Shown: in pieces, positions 27,758-35,808 of the stretch | How the letters are laid out: every line of letters starts with the position of its first letter | How positions within the stretch are numbered: the first letter of the stretch is position 1 | NCBI RefSeq assembly: GCF_900101395.1 | Contig: NZ_FMZO01000001.1 | Span: 186,001 to 250,000, forward strand | Length of the DNA stretch: 64,000 nt | Source of the DNA: Niabella drilacis | Lineage (GTDB): Bacteria > Bacteroidota > Bacteroidia > Chitinophagales > Chitinophagaceae | Reading direction: 5' to 3' | Translations under genes and position numbers: made by a program | The notes under the pieces: model-generated | Database searches by the model: none | Seen by the model: the letters and a program-made list of their open reading frames with translations, nothing else | What the model was told of the DNA's origin: nothing

Positions 27758-27828
27758 GTTTAAGGTTTGATGTTTAAAGGGCAATGTGCTGAGCAGACTT
27801 TAAATGTTGAACTTTAAACCTTAAACAT
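27758..27828. repeat. Heptad inverted repeat before rpmD
   Basis: The left arm (27758-27778) reads GTTTAAG, GTTTGAT, GTTTAAA. The right arm (about 27798-27828) carries complementary ACTTTAAA / CCTTAAAC words. The loop is about 18 nt. The array ends 6 nt before the rpmD ATG. Confidence 0.82.
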
Positions 27829-27834
27829 ATTGAT

Positions 27835-28014
27835 ATGAAAAAGATAAAAGTTACGTTAGTAAAAAGCCCGATCGACCGCCCGGAACGGCAAAAGCTTACA
27901 TTAAAAGCATTGGGATTGAATAAAACCAACAGTAGCAAGGAAGTAGAAGCTACTCCACAGATCCTGGGTATGATCCGCAAAGTGGAGCATATGTTAAAAG
28001 TTGAAGAATTGTAA
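27835..28014 (+). CDS. rpmD: 50S ribosomal protein L30
   Basis: Ribosomal protein uL30, 59 residues (MKKIKVTLVKSPIDRPERQK, then LGLNKTNSSKEV and QILGMIRKVEHMLKVEEL). The small size is normal for bacterial L30. It sits between rpsE and rplO as expected. Confidence 0.97.
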   Translation: MKKIKVTLVKSPIDRPERQKLTLKALGLNKTNSSKEVEATPQILGMIRKVEHMLKVEEL

Positions 28015-28030
28015 ATCCGGATCCGTGCGC

Positions 28031-28060
28031 TATATTTGCACGTCTTCCTGCCTGGCAGGA
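28031..28060 (+). promoter_or_regulatory. Internal promoter with hairpin before rplO
   Basis: TATATTTG (28031-28038) matches the -7 consensus. It is followed at 28046-28060 by a compact palindrome (TCCTGCC-t-GGCAGGA) and a second possible stem nearer rplO. The layout parallels those before rpsJ, secY and map. Confidence 0.5.
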
Positions 28061-28114
28061 TATCATTTAACAAGCGAGCTCCCGCTTTTGGAGCGTAAGT
28101 AAAAAAGTAAAGCA

Positions 28115-28564
28115 ATGAAATTACATGAATTAAGGCCTGCAAAAGGTGCAGTACACAAAGAAAAAAGAATTGGTCGTGGTGAAGGAAGCGGTTTCGGCGG
28201 AACCTCCACAAAAGGTAATAAAGGGGGGCAGAGCCGTGCCGGTTACAAGCGGAAAATAGGACATGAAGGCGGCCAGATGCCGATCCAGCGCCGTACACCT
28301 AAAAGAGGCTTTAAGAACCCGGACAAAATTGTTTATAAGATCATTAACATTGGCCAGGTAGATCAGTGGGCTGAAACACATAACATTTCTGATTTTTCTG
28401 CTGAGAATCTTTACAACATGGGCTTTATTGGTAAGACCGACAAAGTAAAGGTTTTGGGTAACGGGGAAATTAAAGGCAAATTTGCATTTAAGGTTCACGC
28501 CATCAGCGAAAAAGCGAAAGCTGCCATCGAAGCTGCCGGTGGATCTGTTGAGATATTGAACTAA
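28115..28564 (+). CDS. rplO: 50S ribosomal protein L15
   Basis: Ribosomal protein uL15, 149 residues. The Gly-rich N-terminus (GRGEGSGFGGTSTKGNKGGQ, then RAGYKRKIGHEGGQMPIQRR) and the C-terminal KFAFKVHAISEKAKAAIEAA mark the family. Normal length. Confidence 0.99.
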   Translation: MKLHELRPAKGAVHKEKRIGRGEGSGFGGTSTKGNKGGQSRAGYKRKIGHEGGQMPIQRRTPKRGFKNPDKIVYKIINIGQVDQWAETHNISDFSAENLYNMGFIGKTDKVKVLGNGEIKGKFAFKVHAISEKAKAAIEAAGGSVEILN

Positions 28565-28575
28565 TTTCTCAAAAA

Positions 28576-28604
28576 TAGATTTGGACGCACGTAGTGCGTC
28601 TTTT
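28576..28604 (+). promoter_or_regulatory. -7 box followed by terminator-like hairpin before secY
   Basis: TAGATTTG (28576-28583) fits the -7 box. Directly after it comes a perfect 7-bp stem GACGCAC-gta-GTGCGTC and TTTT. A transcript starting here would begin with a terminator-like hairpin. It could equally be the terminator of the rplO-side transcript. Confidence 0.55.
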
Positions 28605-28638
28605 AATTTTGGAGAATTGACAATTTAAGAAGAATCAG

Positions 28639-29979
28639 GTGAAAAAACTAATTACTACACTTAAGAATATATGGAGCATCGAAGAGCTAAGGAGTAAAAT
28701 TCTTTTCACTTTATTGCTGATCTTTATTTACCGGATCGGAAAGTATATTCCGCTTCCCGGCATTAACCCGGTTACCCTGGAAGCGCTGCAGAAAAATAAT
28801 GCGCAGAACGGGATCCTGGATCTGATCAATACTTTTGCAGGAGGCGCCTTTGAGCAGGCCTCTATTTTTGCGCTGGGGGTTATGCCTTATATCACGGCAT
28901 CCATCTTCATGCAGCTGATGACCGTATTGGTGCCCTCCTTCCAGAAAATGCAGAAAGAGGGTGAAAGCGGACGTAAGAAGATTAACCAGATCACACGGTA
29001 CCTGACTGTTGTGGTAACTTTTGTACAGGCCTTCGCTTACCTGGCGTATTTGCAGCAAACCTCCGGACCTGCTATCATGGCCGGATATGGAAGCTTTTAT
29101 TTTTCCCTGACCACCGTTATCCTGTTGACCACCGGTACACTGTTTGTAATGTGGCTGGGTGAAAAGATCACTGATAAAGGGCTGGGCAACGGGGTATCCC
29201 TGATCATCATGGTGGGGATCCTTGGCCGTCTTCCGCAGTCGCTGGCTCAGGAACTTACGTTCCGTTCAACCAGGACCGGGGATATCCTGATCTTTATTAT
29301 TGAGATTGCTCTTTTTGTAGCGATCATCCTGGGATCCATTATGCTGGTTCAGGGGGTAAGAAAAGTTCCGGTGAACTACGCCAAGCAGATCGTGGGCAAC
29401 CGGCAGTTTGGCGGAGCACGGCAGTTCCTGCCCCTTAAGGTGAATGCCGCCGGGGTAATGCCGATCATCTTTGCGCAGGCAATTATGTTTGTACCCACCC
29501 TGTTTACGATGGGAAGTAAGAACGCTGACCTGGGGAGGATGTTTACGGATCATACCAATGGCTGGTATATGCTGATTTATGCAGTGGTTGTGATCGGGTT
29601 TACGTTCCTTTACACGGCGCTGATCTTTAATCCCAAGCAGATCTCGGATAACCTCAAGCAGAACAATGGTTTTGTACCAGGTGTTAAACCGGGGCAGCCT
29701 ACAACAGATTATATCGGTACCATTATGGACCGGATCACTTTTCCAGGTGCGGTATTGCTGGCTTTTGTAGGGATCTTACCTGGTTTGATCCAGAAGCTTT
29801 TCGGCATGACCATGGGCTTCTCCATGTTCTTTGGCGGAACCTCGCTGCTGATTATGGTAGGGGTGGTACTGGATACATTACAGCAGATTGAGACCCAGCT
29901 GATGATGCGCCAGTACGACGGTTTGATGAAAAGCGGCCGTATCCAGGGACGCCAGAGTTCTTCAGCCATCCAGATTTAA
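28639..29979 (+). CDS. secY: Preprotein translocase subunit SecY
   Basis: The pore subunit of the Sec translocon, 446 residues with about ten membrane helices. Family marks include YRIGKYIPLPGINP near the N-terminus, FALGVMPYITASIFMQLM, and the C-terminal TFPGAVLLAFVGILPG region. It starts with GTG at 28639, which places the usual KKLITTLKNIWSIEELR start at the N-terminus. It follows rplO as in the spc operon. Confidence 0.98.
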   Translation: MKKLITTLKNIWSIEELRSKILFTLLLIFIYRIGKYIPLPGINPVTLEALQKNNAQNGILDLINTFAGGAFEQASIFALGVMPYITASIFMQLMTVLVPSFQKMQKEGESGRKKINQITRYLTVVVTFVQAFAYLAYLQQTSGPAIMAGYGSFYFSLTTVILLTTGTLFVMWLGEKITDKGLGNGVSLIIMVGILGRLPQSLAQELTFRSTRTGDILIFIIEIALFVAIILGSIMLVQGVRKVPVNYAKQIVGNRQFGGARQFLPLKVNAAGVMPIIFAQAIMFVPTLFTMGSKNADLGRMFTDHTNGWYMLIYAVVVIGFTFLYTALIFNPKQISDNLKQNNGFVPGVKPGQPTTDYIGTIMDRITFPGAVLLAFVGILPGLIQKLFGMTMGFSMFFGGTSLLIMVGVVLDTLQQIETQLMMRQYDGLMKSGRIQGRQSSSAIQI

Positions 29980-29998
29980 TTCGTTATAAGAAAATCGA

Positions 29999-30038
29999 TA
30001 ACTTTGCAGTCCCGCAACGGTAGTTGCGGGACTTTTTT
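29999..30038 (+). promoter_or_regulatory. -7 box followed by intrinsic-terminator hairpin before map
   Basis: TAACTTTG (29999-30006) is followed 1 nt later by a perfect 11-bp stem (30008-30018 with 30023-30033, loop GGTA) and six T (30033-30038). The ATG codons at 30040 and 30049 follow immediately. Either it terminates the secY transcript or it is a promoter-proximal attenuator for map. Confidence 0.7.
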
Positions 30039-30048
30039 AATGAACAAT

Positions 30049-30858
30049 ATGGTAAAAATCAAATCGGAAGACCAGGTGGAACTGATGCGCAGGAGCGCAT
30101 TATTAGTAAGTAAAACACTCACAGAGATTGCAAAGATCCTGAAACCGGGCATCACAACCATAAGCCTGGATAAGACCATCGGAGAGTTTATTGGCGATCA
30201 TAACGCTATTCCATCTTTTCTCAATTATAACGGGTACCCGTTCAATTCCTGTATATCGGTAAACGATGTAGTGGTACATGGCTTCCCCAATAAAACCGAG
30301 CTGAAACCGGGGGATATTGTGTCGATCGATGTAGGAGTGATCCTGGACAAATGGCATGGTGATCATGCATATACCTTCGCTATAGGAGAACCTGCCCCTG
30401 AAGCCCAGCAGCTGATTGCTGTTACCAAGGAGTCGCTGTACAAAGGGATTGAAAAGGCTACTACCGGGCACCGGATCGGGGATATTGGTTTCGCCATCCA
30501 GTATTATACAGAAAAGGAACATGGCTATGGTGTGGTACGGGAGCTGGTAGGACATGGGCTGGGGCAAAAAATGCACGAAGATCCGCAGGTGCCTAATTAT
30601 GGAAAAAGAGGTACGGGGATGAAGCTCCAGAGCGGGATGGTGCTGGCCATTGAGCCGATGATCAACCTGGGCACAAAGGACGTGTTTACAGAAAGCGATG
30701 GCTGGACCGTGCGTACCAGGGACGGCAGTCCTTCCGTTCACTTTGAGCATGATGTATGTATCCGGCCGGGAAAAGCCGATGTGCTTTCAAATTACGCAAC
30801 GATAGAAGAGGCCGAAAGGCAGAACCCGGAACTGTTTGTCTGTACGCTGAAATCCTGA
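30049..30858 (+). CDS. map: Methionine aminopeptidase, type I
   Basis: Removes N-terminal Met after deformylation. 269 residues with the five metal ligands in family context: SIDVGVILDKWHGDHAYTF (Asp pair), GHGLGQKMHEDPQVPNYG (His), LAIEPMINLG (Glu) and SVHFEHDVCI (Glu). Two ATGs, 30040 and 30049, are possible; MVKIKSEDQVELMRRSALLV is the better family start. It follows secY, but the usual infA-rpmJ-rpsM genes do not come next. Confidence 0.96.
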   Translation: MVKIKSEDQVELMRRSALLVSKTLTEIAKILKPGITTISLDKTIGEFIGDHNAIPSFLNYNGYPFNSCISVNDVVVHGFPNKTELKPGDIVSIDVGVILDKWHGDHAYTFAIGEPAPEAQQLIAVTKESLYKGIEKATTGHRIGDIGFAIQYYTEKEHGYGVVRELVGHGLGQKMHEDPQVPNYGKRGTGMKLQSGMVLAIEPMINLGTKDVFTESDGWTVRTRDGSPSVHFEHDVCIRPGKADVLSNYATIEEAERQNPELFVCTLKS

Positions 30859-30904
30859 GTTCCGGGATAACGCATTTCCGTCATAAAAACGTTAATAATA
30901 GAAT

Positions 30905-32221
30905 ATGAAAATTGCAGTTATTGGAACCGGCTATGTGGGGTTGGTAACGGGTACCTGTTTTGCAGAAACCGGTAACCAGGTAATTTGTGTGGATGTAAAT
31001 GAAGAGAAGATCGAGGCTTTAAAAAAAGGGATAACGCCCATTTATGAGCCAGGCCTGGAGGTGTTGCTTACCCGGAATATACGGGAGGAGCGGATCAGTT
31101 TTACCAATGACCTTGAAGCAGCTGTGCAGGATGCATTGGTGATCTTCCTGGCGCTTCCCACACCTTCCGGTGAGGATGGCTCGGCAGATCTGAAATATGT
31201 ATTACAGGTTGCTGCACAGCTTGGAGACCTGATCACTTCCTACAGAGTGGTGGTTAATAAAAGTACCGTGCCCGTGGGCACAGCAGAAAAGGTTGCTGCA
31301 ATTTTGTCGGAGAAACTGCCTGCAGAGTTGTTTGATGTGGTTTCTAACCCCGAATTTCTGAGAGAAGGGGTGGCGGTTGACGATTTCCTGAAACCTGAAA
31401 GAGTAGTTGTGGGCGCCGGGTCCGAACGGGCTGCCAAGATCATGGAGGAGCTGTATAACCCGTTTGTGCGCCAGGGAAATCCTGTTTACTTTATGGATAC
31501 CCGCAGCGCCGAAATGACCAAGTATGCAGCTAATTCGTTCCTTGCTATGAAGATCTCCTTTATGAATGAGATCGCCAACCTTTGCGAACGCACAGGTGCC
31601 AATGTAGACTGGGTGCGTATCGGGATCGGGAGCGATCAACGGATCGGGAAGCGTTTCCTTTTTCCCGGTATCGGTTATGGAGGCAGCTGTTTTCCAAAAG
31701 ATGTGCTGGCACTGAACCTTACGGCAAAGGAGCATGCCTATGATTTTAAGCTGTTGCAGTCGGTGCTGGAGGTGAACAGGCTGCAGAAGGGGCGGATCAT
31801 TGAAAAGCTCCGGGCTTATTTCCGCAATGAGCTTAACGGAAAGCTGCTGGCCGTATGGGGACTGGCTTTTAAGCCGGAAACCGATGATATCCGGGATGCT
31901 CCTTCGATCGATATTATTGAGGCATTGTTGGCGGAGGGCGCTACGGTAAAAGTATATGACCCCGTTGCAATGGATAATATACACCGGAAGTTCGGAGATC
32001 AGCTTGGCTATTCGGCCAACCAGTACGAGGCGCTGCAGGATGCAGATGCATTACTGATACTGACCGAGTGGAGCGAGTTTCGCAATCCTGATTTTGAGAA
32101 AATGAAAATGCAGCTAAAAACGCCGGTTGTTTTTGACGGTCGCAATGTATATGCATTGGAGAAGATGAAAGAACAGGGCTTTTACTATGAGAGTATGGGG
32201 CGTAACACCGTGCCTTTCTGA
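30905..32221 (+). CDS. UDP-glucose 6-dehydrogenase family protein
   Basis: An NAD-dependent sugar-nucleotide dehydrogenase oxidising UDP-glucose to UDP-glucuronate, or a close relative. 438 residues: Rossmann start MKIAVIGTGYVGLVTGTCFA, catalytic Cys in FPGIGYGGSCFPKDVLAL, Lys in EMTKYAANSFLAMKISFMNE, and a C-terminal domain with WGLAFKPETDDIRDAPSI. These fit the Ugd/TuaD branch best. It follows map by 46 nt and ends in a strong terminator. A role in surface polysaccharide synthesis is inferred from the family only. Confidence 0.92.
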   Translation: MKIAVIGTGYVGLVTGTCFAETGNQVICVDVNEEKIEALKKGITPIYEPGLEVLLTRNIREERISFTNDLEAAVQDALVIFLALPTPSGEDGSADLKYVLQVAAQLGDLITSYRVVVNKSTVPVGTAEKVAAILSEKLPAELFDVVSNPEFLREGVAVDDFLKPERVVVGAGSERAAKIMEELYNPFVRQGNPVYFMDTRSAEMTKYAANSFLAMKISFMNEIANLCERTGANVDWVRIGIGSDQRIGKRFLFPGIGYGGSCFPKDVLALNLTAKEHAYDFKLLQSVLEVNRLQKGRIIEKLRAYFRNELNGKLLAVWGLAFKPETDDIRDAPSIDIIEALLAEGATVKVYDPVAMDNIHRKFGDQLGYSANQYEALQDADALLILTEWSEFRNPDFEKMKMQLKTPVVFDGRNVYALEKMKEQGFYYESMGRNTVPF

Positions 32222-32254
32222 TAACTGCGCCCGCAAACAGTAAAACTATAAAAG

Positions 32255-32287
32255 AAGCCGCCTGCTCATTGAAGCAGGCGGCTTTGT
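32255..32287 (+). terminator. Intrinsic terminator after UDP-glucose dehydrogenase
   Basis: A perfect 12-bp stem (AAGCCGCCTGCT and complement, 32255-32266 with 32273-32284) with a 6-nt loop, then TTTG. It lies 34 nt after the stop codon. Confidence 0.9.
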
Positions 32288-32541
32288 TATTCGTACTATG
32301 CAAATACATACTGCGGGCAGATGATGGTATTCCGGAGGTGTTCGAAACTGTGGCAAATCTTCCGGATGTCCCGAACACGGGGGATATACATTGCTATAAC
32401 GAAAATATTGGTTTACAGAATTTGGATGCGTTTGTGCTGCCAACTATGCGGAACCGCATTTTTATAGTTAATTTTACCTGTTTCGTCCTCAGTTTAAAAA
32501 TTGAAAATACCTGGGGCGTTTTGCTAAAAAAAGATCGTAAC

Positions 32542-35016
32542 GTGGCGCGTTTTGAAGGGTCTGCAGGGTACCGGATTATTGATGAGTGGATGCAGCGTGT
32601 ATCCAGGCGCCCCTTCCATTTTCAAAAGGAAACCTGGAAGCAGTTTGAGAACGGGCGCTCAGGCCTGGTCATTGCTCCAACAGGTTTTGGAAAAACGTTC
32701 TCCGTATTCCTGGCTTTAGTGATCCATTATTTGAACCACCCCGGGGCCTATGGTCCGGGGCTGAAGTTATTGTGGGTAACTCCATTGCGGTCACTGGCTA
32801 AAGACCTGGGAAGGGCCATGAAGACGGCGCTGGAAGAAATAGGGCTGGATTGGGAGGTAGGAGTGCGTAACGGGGATACGCCGGCAGCGGAACGCCAGCG
32901 TCAGAAAAAGAAAATGCCCGAAGTGATGATCATCACCCCGGAAAGCCTGCACCTGCTTTTTGCTCAAAAAAATAATACTGCTCTTTTTACATCGCTGCAA
33001 TGTATTGCGGTAGATGAATGGCATGAGTTGCTGGGGAGTAAACGGGGCGTGCTTACCGAACTGGCCATAGCCCGTTTAAAGGGAGTGGCCCCCGGGCTTA
33101 GGGTTTGGGGCATTTCCGCAACGATCGGGAATGTGGACGAAGCTCTGGAAGCGCTGCTGCCTGGTACATCAGGCTCGCGGGTAAAGATACAGGCAAAGGA
33201 GCAAAAGAAGACCTCCATTCTGTCCATTATACCGGATCATATCGGGGAGTTGCCCTGGGCGGGGCATTTAGGTACCCGGCTGGCGGCACGGCTGTTGCCG
33301 GTGATCGAAAAGAGCAATACGACCCTGATCTTTACCAATACCCGCGGGCAGTCCGAACTGTGGTACCAGGTACTGTTAAGCGCTGCGCCCGATCTGGCGG
33401 GGCAGCTGGCCCTGCATCATGGATCGGTGGATGCGGAACTGCGTGCGTGGATCGAAGACCGGCTGCACACCGGCCAGCTGAAAGTGGTGATCTGTACTTC
33501 TTCGCTGGATCTGGGCGTCGATTTTAAACCGGTGGATACCGTTATACAGATCGGGTCGCCCAAGGGGGTTGCGCGTTTTTTGCAACGGGCAGGCCGCAGC
33601 GGCCATTCCCCGTTTGAAACCTCCAGGATCTATTTTTTGCCCACCCACTCACTGGAGCTGGTGGAAGCTGCAGCGCTGAAGGAGGCTGCCAGGGAAAAGA
33701 TCATAGAGGACCGGGTGCCACTGGTGTTTACGTTTGATGTATTGGTGCAATACCTGGTAACGCTGGCCGTAGGAGAAGGTTTCAGGGAAAAGGAGTTGTT
33801 TGAGGAAGTAAAACAAACCTACTGTTTCAGGGAGCTGGCGCCGGAGGAATGGCAATGGTTACTGCGATTTGTAACCAGGGGAGGCGAAGTGCTGCATGCG
33901 TATGATGAGTTTCAGAAAGTGGTCGTGGAGGAAGGTGTTTACCGGGTAAAGAGCCGGAAGATCGCCATGATGCACCGGATGAACCTGGGAGTGATCGTTA
34001 GTGATCCTATGTTAAAGGTGAAATATTTGTCGGGGGGCTATATCGGTATGGTAGAGGAATACTTTGTTGCCCGTTTGCTGCCCGGTGATACTTTTGGCCT
34101 GGCAGGAAAAGTGGTGGAGTTTGTGATGATCAAAGATATGACGGTGCTGGTGCGGCACAGTAAGGCTAAGCGGGCCATCACCCCAAGCTGGATGGGGGGC
34201 AGGCTGCCGCTTTCCTCCAACCTGAGTGCTTTATTACGGCATAAGTACACAGATGCGTTGAACCCCGGCACCCGCGACAGGGAGCTGAAAGCATTGTACC
34301 CTTTATTTGTACAGCAGCAGCAGGTATCCCATGTTCCGCGGGAAGATGAGTTCCTGATCGAACTGATCGAAACAAAAGACGGGCATCATATTTATATGTA
34401 CCCGTTTGAAGGGCGGCTGGTGCATGAAGTGATGGCCGCATTGGTGGCTTATCGTTTCAGCAGGATCCAGCCTATTACCTTTTCCATGGCGATGAATGAT
34501 TATGGCTTTGAGCTGCTCAGCGATCAGCCGTTGAAATTTACCAGGGAACAACTGGACACCGTTTTTTCAACCGAAAACCTGACCGCCGATATCAGCAAAA
34601 GCATCAACGCTGCGGAGATGGCAGGCCGTAAATTCCGGGACATTTCGGTCATTGCCGGCCTGGTGATGCGTAATTACGCCGGACAGCTAAAAAACAATAA
34701 AAACCTTCAGTCGTCTTCGGGGCTGATCTTCCGGATCTTTGAGCAATATGACCCGGAAAATCTTTTATTAAGACAGGCTTTCGACGAAGTGTTTTATCAG
34801 CAGTTGGAGGAGCCGCGGCTGATGGCAGCTTTACAGCGCATATTAAGGAGTAAAATAGTGATCATCAGGGCTGCGGCGTTTACGCCACTGAGCTTTCCTA
34901 TAAAAGTGGATAGCCTTCGTCAGAATTTGAGCAGTGAAGAGCTGGATACCCAGATCCGGCGGATGCAGGAAGAAGCCGGGTATAAATCGAAAGGAAAAAA
35001 TGCCGGGAACCGATAA
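32542..35016 (+). CDS. Lhr-type, ligase-associated DEXH box DNA helicase
   Basis: A superfamily 2 helicase of the bacterial Lhr-core group, often encoded with an ATP-dependent DNA ligase, an exonuclease-like protein and the phosphoesterase PdeM. Motifs: Q-like FHFQKETWKQF, motif I APTGFGKT, Ia TPLRSLAKDL, II VDEWHELLG (DEWH box), III ISATIGN, IV TLIFTNTRGQSELW, V CTSSLDLGVDF, VI FLQRAGRSGH. A winged-helix and C-terminal Lhr region follow. Start is uncertain: GTG 32542 or TTG 32521 fits the family N-terminus. Longer frames from 32269 begin inside a terminator. The stop overlaps the phosphoesterase gene by 17 nt. No ligase gene is adjacent. Confidence 0.9.
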   Translation: MARFEGSAGYRIIDEWMQRVSRRPFHFQKETWKQFENGRSGLVIAPTGFGKTFSVFLALVIHYLNHPGAYGPGLKLLWVTPLRSLAKDLGRAMKTALEEIGLDWEVGVRNGDTPAAERQRQKKKMPEVMIITPESLHLLFAQKNNTALFTSLQCIAVDEWHELLGSKRGVLTELAIARLKGVAPGLRVWGISATIGNVDEALEALLPGTSGSRVKIQAKEQKKTSILSIIPDHIGELPWAGHLGTRLAARLLPVIEKSNTTLIFTNTRGQSELWYQVLLSAAPDLAGQLALHHGSVDAELRAWIEDRLHTGQLKVVICTSSLDLGVDFKPVDTVIQIGSPKGVARFLQRAGRSGHSPFETSRIYFLPTHSLELVEAAALKEAAREKIIEDRVPLVFTFDVLVQYLVTLAVGEGFREKELFEEVKQTYCFRELAPEEWQWLLRFVTRGGEVLHAYDEFQKVVVEEGVYRVKSRKIAMMHRMNLGVIVSDPMLKVKYLSGGYIGMVEEYFVARLLPGDTFGLAGKVVEFVMIKDMTVLVRHSKAKRAITPSWMGGRLPLSSNLSALLRHKYTDALNPGTRDRELKALYPLFVQQQQVSHVPREDEFLIELIETKDGHHIYMYPFEGRLVHEVMAALVAYRFSRIQPITFSMAMNDYGFELLSDQPLKFTREQLDTVFSTENLTADISKSINAAEMAGRKFRDISVIAGLVMRNYAGQLKNNKNLQSSSGLIFRIFEQYDPENLLLRQAFDEVFYQQLEEPRLMAALQRILRSKIVIIRAAAFTPLSFPIKVDSLRQNLSSEELDTQIRRMQEEAGYKSKGKNAGNR

Positions 35017-35650
35017 AATAACCATTTTTTACGATGCAATGCCCCTGGTGCTCTCAGCCGGGCGGGCCGTCTACTGGCCGGAAAAGAAAATGCTGATCCT
35101 GTCGGACCTGCACCTGGGAAAAACGGGCTATTTCCGGGCTCATGGTATCCCTGTTTCCTCTGCTGTGCTGACGGATGACCTCCGGCGTTTAGGACATCTT
35201 ATCCATGAATTTAAACCGGAGCAGGTGCTTGTTGCCGGTGATATGTTCCACCACCGGTTCAATAACGATGTACATTTGTTTCAAGACTGGCGGCAGTCTT
35301 ATAAAGAGCTCTCTTTCCTGTTGGTGCCCGGTAACCACGACCGGCATATGGATATCGATTATGCCGGTATTCAGGTAACCGTTACGCCGGAGACCTACGG
35401 GCTTGGGGAAATACATTTTGTACATGAAATGCAAGCGGAGCAAGCAGGCCGGTTTACTATTTCAGGACACCTGCATCCGGGGTATCGGATCTCCGGAAAA
35501 GCAAAGCAATCCTTATGCCTGCCTTGTTTTATCAGGGGCCGCCATCACCTGATATTGCCGGCCTTCAGCCAGTTCACCGGTCTGTATACCGGGGCGTCGG
35601 CCGGCCACACCTGTTATGTGATCAGTGAAAATAAACTATTTGAGTTTTAA
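35000..35650 (+). CDS. pdeM: Ligase-associated DNA damage response endonuclease PdeM-like
   Basis: A calcineurin-like metallophosphoesterase of 216 residues. Metal-binding motifs are LILSDLHLGKTGYFR (D-x-H), LVAGDMFHHRF (GD-x-x), LVPGNHDRH (GNHD), and a late SGHLHPGYRI (GHxH). This matches the PdeM family encoded next to Lhr-type helicases. Start ATG at 35000 lies inside the helicase gene, so the two are translationally coupled. It probably acts on DNA ends in repair; the exact substrate is inferred from the family. Confidence 0.9.
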   Translation: MPGTDKITIFYDAMPLVLSAGRAVYWPEKKMLILSDLHLGKTGYFRAHGIPVSSAVLTDDLRRLGHLIHEFKPEQVLVAGDMFHHRFNNDVHLFQDWRQSYKELSFLLVPGNHDRHMDIDYAGIQVTVTPETYGLGEIHFVHEMQAEQAGRFTISGHLHPGYRISGKAKQSLCLPCFIRGRHHLILPAFSQFTGLYTGASAGHTCYVISENKLFEF

Positions 35651-35808
35651 AAACCGTTGCACCCACGAGGGGGGAACCGTCATCGGCTACCAGCTTTCCG
35701 CAATCAGCCTTTGGTCAGCTCTGCCAGTGTCACAGGCACAGCGATCCTCACTTCGCTATCATCCCCCTGAGGCAAGAATCAGCACGGCGCCGCAGGAGGT
35801 TAAAGATG

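Noticed and set aside
20001-27828. CRISPR or classical REP elements in the ribosomal operon gaps
   Set aside because: Words differ at every gap and there are no unique spacers; only the period is shared.
32269-32541. N-terminal extension of the Lhr-type helicase
   Set aside because: The frame starts inside the terminator of the preceding gene and has no similarity to the helicase family.
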